Below, piece after piece: positions 38,682 to 45,842 of a stretch of 64,000 nt of DNA. Origin of the DNA: a virus; IMG/VR virus record IMGVR_UViG_3300017963_000190, positions 1 to 64,000 of that record; one strand, given 5' to 3'. Made by a program: the position numbers and the translations under genes. Position 1 is the first letter of the stretch. The number at the start of each line of letters is the position of its first letter. Under the pieces are notes generated by a model, which saw nothing but the letters and a program-made list of their open reading frames with translations, searched no databases and was not told the origin of the DNA.

Positions 38682-38730
38682 CCCCCGGTGACCTTTGCAG
38701 CGGGTAACCACTCCCGCTAGTCACCGGGGG
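38682..38730 (-). terminator. intrinsic terminator
   Basis: CCCCCGGTGA/TCACCGGGGG 10-bp stem with an inner GGG/CCC stem and a CTTTTTCTT tail on the minus strand. Confidence 0.75.
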
Positions 38731-38745
38731 ACCGGAGATTACTTG

Positions 38746-39015
38746 TTAACCGTCGTCGCTAACGCGACAGAGTATCAGCTCGTCTAGCCTACCCTCGGCT
38801 TCCATCGCATCCATAAGCGCCCAGGGTACTTGTTTGTAGTGACCGCAAGGGCCGCGTTTAGGCGTGAGCCATACGATACCGTGCCAAAGGTGCGGCCGAG
38901 CACAGCAGCCGTTGTAACCGTACTTGCCCATGGGCTGCAAGTCTTCGCGCATATCCGCGATCGGTAGGAAGTGGATACACGTTGGGCAGTGCTTGTCAAT
39001 CTTGACGCTAGGCAT
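38746..39015 (-). CDS. Cys-rich hypothetical protein
   Basis: An 89-residue protein with CPTC near residue 8 and CCARPHLWHG near 36. The start ATG (39015) overlaps the stop of the upstream gene and has GGAGG at correct spacing. It is coupled to the Gp88-like gene and may share its task. Confidence 0.7.
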   Translation of the reverse strand: MPSVKIDKHCPTCIHFLPIADMREDLQPMGKYGYNGCCARPHLWHGIVWLTPKRGPCGHYKQVPWALMDAMEAEGRLDELILCRVSDDG

Positions 39016-39739
39016 CGCAGCCATCCTCCCGCACCATTGCGTCAACCTTGCGTTTCTGCGGACCGTGAGCCGGGAAAGCGATGATCACGTTGCGCTTGCC
39101 CCGAGCACAAGCCTTGCACTGCTCACAGGTGAGGCCGCGCGTTACCGCGGGGCAGACGATAACCTTGCGGCCCGCGGGGGTTGTGGTGGCTTTGGTGACG
39201 TCCGAGGGCACAATGGCGACCACTGGCCCGATATCCAGCTCCGCGAGTTGATCGGCGTGGTGGAGATTGTCACCCGACAAATTCACAGTGAATCCGTTGG
39301 TGTTCATAGCGGCGATCACTTCCGCGTTATGTTTGGCCACAGTAGGCGTCACTCCCGCCGTGGGCAGCGGGGAGTAATGCGTGTAGGTGAACCCACCCCT
39401 GTTAGCCCCGCCGTCCCTATTGGCTTCCACGAGCCCCATGCAGCGGGTTTTATTAAGGCGATTCTTGAACCCGGGGAGATCCCCGGACTCGTTGTGTCGC
39501 CAGATCTTCGTGTTCTCAGGCAAAGCCTTAACGTTGGCCAGGAAGTCACCCCAGGGGGTACCGATGTCCCCTCTGTCCAGCTTGTTCCACGTCCAGGACA
39601 TATGGCCGTAGGCTGAATAGCAGCCGTCCCTAAGGGGACAGGAAGGGGGACAGGTGCCCCGGTGAGACATACTCACGGGGATCGGGCCGGTTTTCTTGTT
39701 ACCGCTTTTTGGGGTGACTGTGTAATGCGGCGTTAGCAT
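39008..39739 (-). CDS. Gp88/DUF7227-like Cys-rich protein
   Basis: A 243-residue protein. MLTPHYTVTPKSGNKKTGPI, TCPPSCPLRDGCYSAYG (residues about 29-45), IWRHNESGDLPG and the later CPAVTRGLTCEQCKACARG follow the phage Gp88-type family, whose Cys clusters resemble iron-sulphur ligands. Enzymatic role unknown. Start set by CCGGAGGTAAAGCC. Confidence 0.75.
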   Translation of the reverse strand: MLTPHYTVTPKSGNKKTGPIPVSMSHRGTCPPSCPLRDGCYSAYGHMSWTWNKLDRGDIGTPWGDFLANVKALPENTKIWRHNESGDLPGFKNRLNKTRCMGLVEANRDGGANRGGFTYTHYSPLPTAGVTPTVAKHNAEVIAAMNTNGFTVNLSGDNLHHADQLAELDIGPVVAIVPSDVTKATTTPAGRKVIVCPAVTRGLTCEQCKACARGKRNVIIAFPAHGPQKRKVDAMVREDGCDA

Positions 39740-39793
39740 GGCTTTACCTCCGGTTGGCGGGGGGTTGGTTAGTTTTTCTCCCGCCGTGTGAAA

Positions 39794-39821
39794 AAGATAA
39801 GCACGCTTGACAGCGACACAA
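39794..39821 (-). promoter_or_regulatory. promoter
   Basis: TTGTGT-16-TATCTT, reversed dyad. Confidence 0.65.
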
Positions 39822-39892
39822 GGCCAATTGAGCAAAAAAGTGAAAATAGTTTTTCGGCGCCTATCATTTTCGATTTATTTTCGCTTTGTGGG

Positions 39893-39933
39893 TTGACCGC
39901 GGCGAAAAGATGGTAACGCGTGAGGGTTAAACC
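39893..39933 (+). repeat. 41-bp element, copy 21
   Basis: GGTTAAACC form; 71 bp from the -35 at 39816-39821. Confidence 0.9.
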
Positions 39934-39948
39934 CTACCCCGCGAGGGG

Positions 39949-39980
39949 CGCTCAGGGCTCCCGAGGGGTCACCCTGAGCG
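39949..39980 (-). terminator. hairpin, probable terminator
   Basis: CGCTCAGGG/CCCTGAGCG, perfect 9-bp stem, 3' of the gene ending at 40020; no strong U tail. Confidence 0.5.
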
Positions 39981-40019
39981 TTAGTCCTCTAATATTCTAT
40001 ATTAGAGTGCGCCGCAGTG

Positions 40020-40274
40020 CTATTTGGTAGGCTTATCTGATTTTGTATAGAGGTCCTTTGGGGTTTGATGTAGGGCCGCTTGTCCAGTATCGCGCAGCGT
40101 TTCAGCAGCCATAAGCACCTGTTCATAGATTGCTAGCGCGTCCGAGGTTTCCGCGTACTTAAACCCCTTTATTACGTCAATTGCATGGATCAGCTGGGCT
40201 CGCCAGTCTTCAATGGCTTCCTGCATAGCCTTGTAGCCGGCTTCCCAGTTGGGGTTATCGTGCTCGGTTGCCAT
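40020..40274 (-). CDS. helical hypothetical protein
   Basis: An 84-residue helical protein. The start at 40274 was preferred to a GTG three codons upstream that would be too close to AAGGAG. A TTTTGTATAGAG motif (40041-40052) lies inside its last codons. N-terminal NWEAGYKAMQE weakly resembles NWKAGYLEMMQ of the 51857-52090 protein. Confidence 0.7.
   Translation of the reverse strand: MATEHDNPNWEAGYKAMQEAIEDWRAQLIHAIDVIKGFKYAETSDALAIYEQVLMAAETLRDTGQAALHQTPKDLYTKSDKPTK
40041..40052 (+). repeat. TTTTGTATAGAG motif
   Basis: Exact copy, here within the 3' end of a coding sequence. Confidence 0.65.
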
Positions 40275-40286
40275 CGTGGTCACTCC

Positions 40287-41177
40287 TTAGGCTGCTAACT
40301 CAGTTGCCAGCTCCGCTTCTGTTGTGGCTACCTCCCGCAGGTCCCGCACCCCGAAAAATTCCTTGGCCTTTTTGCGCACGGTAGCGTCTACGTATTGGAC
40401 CGCTTGTCGACTGCAGCCGGTGAGATCTGCTACCTCTTGAAGGGTGAGGGGATCATCGGAAAGTACCCGTAGGTCTAACACGATCCGTTGCTTTGGGGAA
40501 AGGGTCTGGGCGAACTCGTTGAACATCTGGCGCAGCTCTGATTTCCATTCCACGCGGCGGTAGACTTGCTCAGGGGTGGGGATGTTGCCTTGTAGAGTAT
40601 CGCCAAAGGTGACTCTATGCTCTCGCCTGGAGTAGGATGCGGTAGATACCTCATTTTTACCGCGCAATCGAACAAGCATAGCCTTGACGGTGGGGATGTC
40701 TACGTCAAGCGCTTTGGCTAAGCGCTCCGGGGTTGCTTCGATACCCTGGGCTTCTAGGGCAGCTTGCGTCTTAGACAGACCCCACAGACATTTACGCTGG
40801 CCTCCCGTGGTACCCGTGCGCACAATAAACAGGTTATCTCGAAAGGCTTCGAGCACGCGAGCCCTAACCCACTGCATAGCGTATGTGGTAAACCGCGTGC
40901 CCTTGTCTGTGTCGAATCTGTCGATGGATTCCATGAGGCCCACGTTGCCCGCTTGGATCAGGTCTAGCAGGGTTTCCTTGCAGCCGTTGCTATACCGCTT
41001 GGCTACCTTCACGACCAGGCGTAGGTTGTGCTCCGCGAGCCGTTGCCTAGCGCGTTGGTTGCCGTCGGTGGCCCGCTCTAGCAGCGCCCTTTCATCCTCG
41101 GCGGATAGCAAGGGGAATTTGCCCGCGGCTTGCATGTAAAAATTGAGAGTATCGAGATCGGTTGAAGTATTGGCCAT
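40287..41177 (-). CDS. RpoH-like sigma-70 family factor
   Basis: A 296-residue protein. Region 1.2 (LNFYMQAAGKFPLLSAEDE), region 2 (NLRLVVKVAKRY, DLIQAGNVGLMESIDRF, FTTYAMQWVRARV), an RpoH-type box (GQRKCLWGL, compare AQRKLFFNL), region 3 and region 4 (LSPKQRIVLDLRVL ... LQEVADLTGCSRQAVQYVD) are all present, so it is a complete group 3/RpoH-type factor rather than an ECF. It would bind core RNA polymerase and redirect it. The gene has its own promoter and an inverted 41-bp element upstream. It may serve some of the unusual promoters here (inference). Start set by ACCGGAGGTAAAA. Confidence 0.9.
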   Translation of the reverse strand: MANTSTDLDTLNFYMQAAGKFPLLSAEDERALLERATDGNQRARQRLAEHNLRLVVKVAKRYSNGCKETLLDLIQAGNVGLMESIDRFDTDKGTRFTTYAMQWVRARVLEAFRDNLFIVRTGTTGGQRKCLWGLSKTQAALEAQGIEATPERLAKALDVDIPTVKAMLVRLRGKNEVSTASYSRREHRVTFGDTLQGNIPTPEQVYRRVEWKSELRQMFNEFAQTLSPKQRIVLDLRVLSDDPLTLQEVADLTGCSRQAVQYVDATVRKKAKEFFGVRDLREVATTEAELATELAA

Positions 41178-41221
41178 TTTTACCTCCGGTTGTTAGCGCG
41201 CTTTTCTTGCCCGCTCGATAT

Positions 41222-41250
41222 AGGTTAATCACGCCTTGCTACGGAGTCAA
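41222..41250 (-). promoter_or_regulatory. promoter of sigma gene
   Basis: TTGACT with a 17-bp spacer to TAACCT (16 bp to TTAACC); a weak -10. The -35 dyad reads TTGACTCCGTAGCAA. Confidence 0.5.
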
Positions 41251-41304
41251 TAGAAAAAACACAACCGAGTGTCGATTTTTTCGCAGGCGGGCGCCGGACG
41301 GCAG

Positions 41305-41346
41305 GGTTAAACCGTCACGCGTTACCATTCCCCTTTACGTTGTCAA
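41305..41346 (-). repeat. 41-bp element, copy 22
   Basis: Inverted, 42 bp (one base inserted in the spacer), GTGACGG variant. Palindrome end 54 bp from the -35 at 41245-41250. Confidence 0.85.
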
Positions 41347-41512
41347 GGTAGCAAAGCGAAAAAATCGGATTATACTGGGGTCGGAAGGTTTCACGGGCTG
41401 GAAAAACGATCGGTCTAGTAGGAGATCTGCGCGCGGCGGGGGCCGCCCGCCACTTTTGCTCTAAGAACGTCTGGAAGGGGAGCTGCTGTAAGGGTTTTGA
41501 GCTCAGGCCAGA

Positions 41513-41524
41513 TTTTGTATAGAG
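41513..41524 (+). repeat. TTTTGTATAGAG motif
   Basis: With its flank (GATTTTGTATAGAG) it is the exact 14-bp inverse of the copy at 19070. Confidence 0.7.
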
Positions 41525-41537
41525 AGGGGATTGCGTA

Positions 41538-41549
41538 TTTTGTATAGAG
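41538..41549 (+). repeat. TTTTGTATAGAG motif
   Basis: Exact copy 25 bp from the previous one. Confidence 0.7.
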
Positions 41550-41565
41550 GGGAGGGGCTGAAATT

Positions 41566-42063
41566 CTAGCGTCTTCTCAGCTTTTCCGCTATGCGCGTAG
41601 CCCAGCAGCTATCGAAAGCCTGACACGACGTCCTATGGCCACAGGATCGGGATAGGTTATTAAGCTCGGACCAGGTTTCTTTGCAGCTGCGCAGACAATC
41701 CTCGTGGCTCTTGATCCAGCGCTCGTTTACGTACGATTGGTAGCCAAGGGGGCCGCAGCTTTTGGTCATCTTGCAGGTGTTCTCACACTTCGCAGCCACG
41801 ATGCCCTTTGAAGAGCTCGTCTTAGATGCGCTGCCACAGCTAGTCGCCTTCCATACCACAAATACTAGTGCAATAACCAACACGATTCCCACCACGCCGC
41901 CAATAGTCATCCACATATCGTCGGGCTCCTCTTGTTCAGTAGAGGCTGAAGGGTCGTCGAATGGGAAAACGTGGCAACGGGGGCAGTAAAGTTTGTTGTG
42001 TTCAGGGATGAATTCTACATCACTGTTACAGTGCGGGCATCTTAGTGGCTGCTTGTCTGTCAT
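41566..42063 (-). CDS. zinc-ribbon, single-span membrane, Cys-rich protein
   Basis: A 165-residue protein. CPHCNSDVEFIPEHNKLYCPRC (split: CPHC, then CPRC) is a cytoplasmic zinc ribbon, residues about 52-69 form a membrane helix (IGGVVGIVLVIALVFVVW), and the C-terminal 90 residues carry about ten Cys and are probably exported. Similar ribbon-TM proteins occur in phages and plasmids without known role. Confidence 0.8.
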   Translation of the reverse strand: MTDKQPLRCPHCNSDVEFIPEHNKLYCPRCHVFPFDDPSASTEQEEPDDMWMTIGGVVGIVLVIALVFVVWKATSCGSASKTSSSKGIVAAKCENTCKMTKSCGPLGYQSYVNERWIKSHEDCLRSCKETWSELNNLSRSCGHRTSCQAFDSCWATRIAEKLRRR

Positions 42064-42095
42064 TTTGCGTAAACCTCCAAATAAATAGCACCCAG

Positions 42096-42123
42096 ATTAT
42101 AAACGGCTGTGCTTCGGTGTCAA
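42096..42123 (-). promoter_or_regulatory. sigma-70 promoter
   Basis: TTGACA-16-TATAAT. Confidence 0.8.
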
Positions 42124-42130
42124 GCTCGGA

Positions 42131-42206
42131 GAAATAAAAATGGCCCCTAGGCGGGGGATGTGCCTAGGGGCCCCACATGGGTGGAAGCACAAGTGCCTCC
42201 ATTGTC
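42131..42206 (-). ncRNA. short terminated RNA candidate
   Basis: A promoter (42213-42242) is followed after about 45 nt by a perfect 11-bp hairpin GGCCCCTAGGC/GCCTAGGGGCC (42141-42171) and ATTTTTATTT. The transcript of about 75 nt has a 14-codon frame (MTMEALVLPPMWGP) but no ribosome site. Confidence 0.45.
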
Positions 42207-42212
42207 ATTCAG

Positions 42213-42242
42213 AGTATAACCAGGAGCTCTGGTCCTTGTCAA
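42213..42242 (-). promoter_or_regulatory. promoter
   Basis: TTGACA-18-TATACT. Confidence 0.6.
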
Positions 42243-42253
42243 GTTGGTAGGGA

Positions 42254-42440
42254 AAATAAAATGAGCCCCCAAGCGGCCAAACTTGAGGGCTCCCGGAGGT
42301 AAGAACGATACTCGAAGTGGGCACTCGAAGGCTAGGTGCGGGGCAAGTGGAGAATCGGGCTCCCTTGCGCGCTACCCAAGGAGGCCTCCCGTTATGCGTA
42401 ACCTTGGGGCCTGAGTCGCTGGCTTCTTTCTCGTTCAGCC
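42254..42440 (-). ncRNA. structured RNA with anti-ribosome-site sequence
   Basis: About 185 nt between a good promoter (42447-42474) and a terminator (GAGCCC/GGGCTC with CAAG/CTTG, 42263-42292, tail ATTTTATTTT). It contains long hairpins: CCCAAGG with CCTTGGG around GGAGGCCTCC, GCAAG-GGAG with CTCC-CTTGC, and GGCTG/AAGCC. Near the 3' end the RNA reads CTTACCTCCGG, the perfect complement of the region 2 ribosome site CCGGAGGTAA. No minus-strand gene fits. Confidence 0.5.
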
Positions 42441-42446
42441 AAGTAG

Positions 42447-42474
42447 AGTATAACCAGCAAAGCTCCGTTGTCAA
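42447..42474 (-). promoter_or_regulatory. promoter of structured RNA
   Basis: TTGACA-16-TATACT. Confidence 0.7.
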
Positions 42475-42479
42475 GTCAC

Positions 42480-42728
42480 CTAGACGTTTTCGTAGGTGCA
42501 GAGAAACTTACCGATGCTTACCGTGAAGATCTTCCCCACCTCGTCTGGGTTGGCCTCGTCTTCCACGACTTCGCAGCGCACCGGGATAGGTCTGGGCCGC
42601 GCGATCACACGCACCAGCTGTCCAGTTTTACACTCTCGGTAGACCTTCCCTACCTCGACGCGGTTTAGGATCTCCCTAGCTTCTTCAACGTCGATGGCTT
42701 TCGGGATACGTTTGGGTGCGAGTGGCAT
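42480..42728 (-). CDS. hypothetical beta-barrel-like protein
   Basis: An 82-residue protein with alternating strands (VGKVYRECKTGQLVRVIARP), possibly SH3/KOW-like. AAAGGAGTAACTA precedes the start. Function unknown. Confidence 0.7.
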   Translation of the reverse strand: MPLAPKRIPKAIDVEEAREILNRVEVGKVYRECKTGQLVRVIARPRPIPVRCEVVEDEANPDEVGKIFTVSIGKFLCTYENV

Positions 42729-42731
42729 TAG

Positions 42732-43367
42732 TTACTCCTTTTTGTTCTTGGACGGAAAAGGTGAAAGGTGCGTAGCAGCGTATTTTACGCCTTCCTCTAT
42801 TTTCTCTTGGAACGTAGGCGTTCCCTTCTTGTCTTGCGTTGCTGGAGGTTCGTTCTTTTCGATCTTGGCGATCAACTGCTCGCTGACGTGCAGGGACTTG
42901 AGGACAGCGCGCAGGTTATCGAGAGCTTGCTTGGCCTCGTGCATCTCTGTGATTTTTACGCTGGCCTCCTCCAACTCCTCGGTCAGGTCCGTTTCTTGCT
43001 GAAGCGCTATGGAAAGCTCCATCTCTGCAGAGTTACGGCGTTCATTCTCCAGGCGCAGCGCCTGCCGCAGCTTGTAGGTTTCCCTTTGCGCTTCGTCGCG
43101 CGCCTCTTCCATAGCCCTCGCTCGTAGCTCGTGGCGCTGCATCTCCTTGAGAAGGGTATTGACCTCTTGCTCAAGTTGGGTGACCTTGTTTGTGGGCGCG
43201 TAGTGCTTGTAGGCTTCGTCGAAGCATCTACTTGCAGCGTCGAAGAGGGCAGACCTCTCCATGGAATACTGCCCTTTAATGTTAACGCGGTCGTACAGCT
43301 TGCGCTTCAGGAGGTCTAGGAACAGCTTTTTCAGCTCGGCCTGCTGGTTGCCTTTGGTATCGGACAT
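42732..43367 (-). CDS. coiled-coil protein
   Basis: A 211-residue protein; residues about 65-165 form a continuous coiled coil. The ends are basic. First gene behind the promoter at 43397-43425. Confidence 0.75.
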   Translation of the reverse strand: MSDTKGNQQAELKKLFLDLLKRKLYDRVNIKGQYSMERSALFDAASRCFDEAYKHYAPTNKVTQLEQEVNTLLKEMQRHELRARAMEEARDEAQRETYKLRQALRLENERRNSAEMELSIALQQETDLTEELEEASVKITEMHEAKQALDNLRAVLKSLHVSEQLIAKIEKNEPPATQDKKGTPTFQEKIEEGVKYAATHLSPFPSKNKKE

Positions 43368-43396
43368 GATATACTGTCTCCGTAGTGATCAGAGGC

Positions 43397-43425
43397 AGTA
43401 TAATCGGTGGGATTTACGCTGTCAA
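43397..43425 (-). promoter_or_regulatory. sigma-70 promoter
   Basis: TTGACA-17-TATACT. Confidence 0.75.
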
Positions 43426-43436
43426 GGTTGCCGTGA

Positions 43437-43604
43437 TCAATCGTCTCGGATAACGCGTCCTCGGCAGGCTTTACGGGAGCGCTCTTTGCGCTGGTCAGTG
43501 TGCCTGCCAGCTCCCGAGCGGAGCCGGGCAGCCGTGGCGTAGGGATTACGGGGCTTCACTTCACCCTTTTCAATCACGAAGCTATTCTTTTTGCGCTTGC
43601 TCAT
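43437..43604 (-). CDS. small basic RNPYATAARLRSGAG-type protein
   Basis: A 55-residue reading frame with KPRNPYATAARLRSGAGRH, a pattern seen in a common family of short basic phage proteins (RNPxVxxxxxRxxGxH). Start overlaps the upstream stop (ATGA) and follows CCGGAGACAAAAC. Function unknown. Confidence 0.7.
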   Translation of the reverse strand: MSKRKKNSFVIEKGEVKPRNPYATAARLRSGAGRHTDQRKERSRKACRGRVIRDD

Positions 43605-43795
43605 GGGTTTTGTCTCCGGTTTTTGTTGGCTGGGTTGTCCTTTGTAGTTGGGTGTTCGTTTTTACGCTCCAACTCGGTGCACACTTTACATTCATGCTCC
43701 CAGTAACCGTTGAAGTCCAGCTTACCCCAACCGTGGGTGAAGCCCTCGTGCACACCCCACGAGGTTTTACAGTCTGGGTTGCCGCAGGGCTTCAT
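43601..43795 (-). CDS. zinc-finger protein
   Basis: A 64-residue protein with CGNPDC at residues 4-9 and CKVC near 36, plus His residues; a probable zinc site. Basic C-terminal tail. Confidence 0.7.
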   Translation of the reverse strand: MKPCGNPDCKTSWGVHEGFTHGWGKLDFNGYWEHECKVCTELERKNEHPTTKDNPANKNRRQNP

Positions 43796-44130
43796 TCGTC
43801 ACCGTCCCCGAGATCCAGATCCTTCGCGCTCCACATTGCGCTCAAGGTCTCCTGGTCAATCTCCCGTACTAGTTTGGACGACAACCAGAAGTGCTCCCTT
43901 TCCTTGAAAGTAGGGTTTTCGCTCCACACCACGCACACCTTTACCATAGGGTGGCCATAATCCGGTCCACCGTCGCCTACATCGTAGAGCTCCTTAGGGT
44001 TTTCTGCATCCATTACACAGCGATCGATCACTACCCCTGAGACATCCCGGCCGCCGATAAATACCATGTCTCCGGCTTTGAAAGGCTGCCCTTTTTCTTT
44101 ATCTATCTTTGGTTTCTTCGCTTTAGCCAT
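43792..44130 (-). CDS. hypothetical protein
   Basis: A 112-residue protein with a basic N-terminus and a beta-rich middle (GDMVFIGGRDVSGVVIDRC), which resembles small KOW/SH3-like folds. Acidic end. Confidence 0.7.
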   Translation of the reverse strand: MAKAKKPKIDKEKGQPFKAGDMVFIGGRDVSGVVIDRCVMDAENPKELYDVGDGGPDYGHPMVKVCVVWSENPTFKEREHFWLSSKLVREIDQETLSAMWSAKDLDLGDGDE

Positions 44131-44134
44131 GGCG

Positions 44135-44560
44135 TTACCCCCAAGTAATGTGCTCGCCCTTCTCCTGGGCGTAGGTAATCAGCTCCCGAAAGGCCGTCAG
44201 TTGCCGCAGGAGTCGCGCATCAGAGCGTCCGCAGTCAATCACCCGGCCGTTCTGGTACGCGTCCAGAACGTAAGGAGCGCGGGCTGACAGCTGGTTTATG
44301 AATCGCATCAGCTTTTGCTGGATACGTGGGTACTCTGTGATCTTGATCATGCCGCCGTGGTCGAATTCGATGTCCAGCATTTCCAGCAGCGCCCGCGCGT
44401 TGACGTTGGCTAGGTTCACCGAAGGGGTGAGGCACACGTCGTTCATGCCGTCGCAGTAATGCGAGACACCTTCACCCTCGGTGCGGTACCGGCACGGCGT
44501 GCAGAACTCGCAGGGGCGCTTCTCTACGATGAAATTGGCGACGTCAAACGTGATAGACAT
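44135..44560 (-). CDS. Cys-containing hypothetical protein
   Basis: A 141-residue protein with CEFCTPC near residue 17 and two more Cys, possibly metal-binding, followed by helices. ACGGAGGTAAAGCCA precedes the start. Confidence 0.75.
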   Translation of the reverse strand: MSITFDVANFIVEKRPCEFCTPCRYRTEGEGVSHYCDGMNDVCLTPSVNLANVNARALLEMLDIEFDHGGMIKITEYPRIQQKLMRFINQLSARAPYVLDAYQNGRVIDCGRSDARLLRQLTAFRELITYAQEKGEHITWG

Positions 44561-44585
44561 TGGCTTTACCTCCGTTGTTGGTGAC

Positions 44586-44613
44586 AGTGTAACCAGGAAG
44601 CAGAGCGTGTCAA
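44586..44613 (-). promoter_or_regulatory. promoter
   Basis: TTGACA-16-TACACT. Confidence 0.65.
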
Positions 44614-45059
44614 GTTTTACGTCGTACTTTTGCGGTTGCTACTCGAAGAGTGCTGCCGCGTTGCTCTTTTCTGCAGGGGCACCGCTCACTTTGTAGGATC
44701 CGCTCCAGCTTTCCCTGCATCGTCCAGTTGCTGAGCCATGACCTGAGGATTCCTAGGGAAACCTTCTTGTCCTGTTCTTGCACTTTAGGCAAAATCTCTG
44801 CAGCTCTAGCGCCTGGATTTTCAGCGATGAACTGCAGAGCCTTGTTCTTGGTGCGGTTTGAGTAACGTCTCCTCTTCTTTTTCTTCGCCTTTTCGTTCTC
44901 TGGAGAGCTGCTTTGCTTAGGTACAGGCAATCGCGCCTTTCTGCTCTTCTCTCCCTTCAGCATGTCGACATCTCTTCTGAGGGATGTCAGGATTTTTGTG
45001 AGGCGCTTGATCTCGCTCTCTAGGATCTGTACTCCAGGACTGGGGTGATGGGTTGACAT
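44610..45059 (-). CDS. basic coiled-coil protein with winged-helix-like end
   Basis: A 149-residue protein. Residues 8-40 are a short coil, followed by a Lys/Arg-rich linker (KAKKKKRRRYSNRTK) and a segment (AAEILPKVQ ... LGILRSWLSNWTMQGKLERI) that looks like a winged helix. DNA binding is likely (inference). Confidence 0.7.
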   Translation of the reverse strand: MSTHHPSPGVQILESEIKRLTKILTSLRRDVDMLKGEKSRKARLPVPKQSSSPENEKAKKKKRRRYSNRTKNKALQFIAENPGARAAEILPKVQEQDKKVSLGILRSWLSNWTMQGKLERILQSERCPCRKEQRGSTLRVATAKVRRKT

Positions 45060-45075
45060 GTTTGCTTCCTTTTTA

Positions 45076-45312
45076 CTACGCCTTTTCTGGTAGTCTATCT
45101 TCGTTGTCCTCGATGAATTCGCGGATCGTGTCCGCCATTGCCAGGAGCTTGCGCCACTGGCTCTTGTAGAGCGTTACGGGGTAGCGTTGGATTCCGTAGA
45201 CGGACACGCCGCCCTTGGCGCTTACTCGCAGGGTGGTACCTTGCTTCTGAAACTCTGCTAGCAGGGCTCGGGTTGCTTCCAATTCTCTTCGCAGTTGATC
45301 TTCGTTGGCCAT
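45076..45312 (-). CDS. hypothetical protein
   Basis: A 78-residue protein: short coil, then a beta hairpin (TTLRVSAKGGVSVYGI) and helix. The VSAKGGVSVYGIQRYPVTLY stretch resembles a small phage family. GAACGGAGGTACACC precedes the start. Confidence 0.7.
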   Translation of the reverse strand: MANEDQLRRELEATRALLAEFQKQGTTLRVSAKGGVSVYGIQRYPVTLYKSQWRKLLAMADTIREFIEDNEDRLPEKA

Positions 45313-45340
45313 GGTGTACCTCCGTTCTTGTTACGTGCAC

Positions 45341-45369
45341 AGCGTAATCAGAGGTATTGACTGCGTCAA
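45341..45369 (-). promoter_or_regulatory. promoter
   Basis: TTGACG-17-TACGCT; moderate match. Confidence 0.5.
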
Positions 45370-45388
45370 GTTTATCGCTTATTAAAAT

Positions 45389-45444
45389 GGGGCGCAGCCG
45401 CTTATCTCTCGTAGGGACACGTGGTCTTTGGCAGCTGCGCCCCC
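45389..45444 (-). terminator. intrinsic terminator
   Basis: GGGGCGCAGC/GCTGCGCCCC stem with a tail ATTTTAATAA; 3' of the gene ending at 45447. Confidence 0.7.
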
Positions 45445-45446
45445 GG

Positions 45447-45842
45447 CTAATTCGATTCGTCCAATGAAATCCCCAACGCGTGGGCTGCTGATTCCGCGTC
45501 GCATACTACGGACGATTGCATAATACCCCATTCTTTGACTTTTGGTAGCCACTCGACGACTTGCGCGTCTGTGAGCCCCACTGTTTCACCCATGCCATCG
45601 TTGGCCGCGATGAACATATTGCCGAAGATAGGCTGCGAGTAGCCGTAGTCTGTCGTTACCTGTCGGTTAGGCTCGCATGCGTAGAAGCCCTCGTCGTTGG
45701 CCCACAGGTCCACGCCGGGTACAAGGTGCAGGCAGGTAATAAGCCCTCCAACGATCTCTTGCATGGCGTCGAGGGTGTTTTCCATTTCTTCAACGCAAGG
45801 CGGCTCACCCATGCGCAGGGTGATAATCTTGATCTTAGCCAT
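45447..45842 (-). CDS. DUF3846-like protein
   Basis: A 131-residue protein. EIVGGLITCLHLVPGVDLW, a DEGF turn, PNRQVTTDYGYSQPIFGNMF and GLTDAQV follow the DUF3846 pattern seen in many phage and plasmid proteins. Function unknown. The start follows GAGGAAGCCG and overlaps the end of the L7/L12-like gene. Confidence 0.75.
   Translation of the reverse strand: MAKIKIITLRMGEPPCVEEMENTLDAMQEIVGGLITCLHLVPGVDLWANDEGFYACEPNRQVTTDYGYSQPIFGNMFIAANDGMGETVGLTDAQVVEWLPKVKEWGIMQSSVVCDAESAAHALGISLDESN

Larger units (their letters stand above)
41347..41565. other. non-coding right border of region 2
   Basis: No gene on either strand. It holds a GC-rich GCGGGGGCC/GGC hairpin near 41430-41455 and two TTTTGTATAGAG copies before the stop of the next minus-strand gene. 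Confidence 0.5.

Noticed and set aside
19685-41346. Region 2 as an integron cassette array, with the 41-bp elements as attC sites
   Set aside because: GTTTAAC and GTTAAAC do fit the attC core formulas, but the element is not a 57-141-bp imperfect palindrome, has no second core pair, and sits upstream of promoters at phased distance. Each gene has its own promoter, unlike cassettes, and no integrase is seen.
18795-41346. CRISPR array formed by the repeated elements
   Set aside because: Repeats are hundreds of bases to kilobases apart with genes between them; there are no regular spacers and no cas genes.
19933-41346. Recurrent peptide VKPSRVTI in several open frames
   Set aside because: It is the translation of the 41-bp element in one frame and appears in frames that cross promoters, so these frames are not genes.
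42335-42400. tRNA gene inside the structured RNA at 42.3 kb
   Set aside because: The putative T loop reads CCCGATT, lacking the invariant TTC, and no acceptor or anticodon stem can be formed.
42308-42526. Plus-strand gene after CGGAGGTAAGAACG with an ATA start
   Set aside because: No plus-strand promoter, no canonical start at the right distance (GTG three codons later is too far), and the region is better explained by a minus-strand RNA with promoter and terminator.
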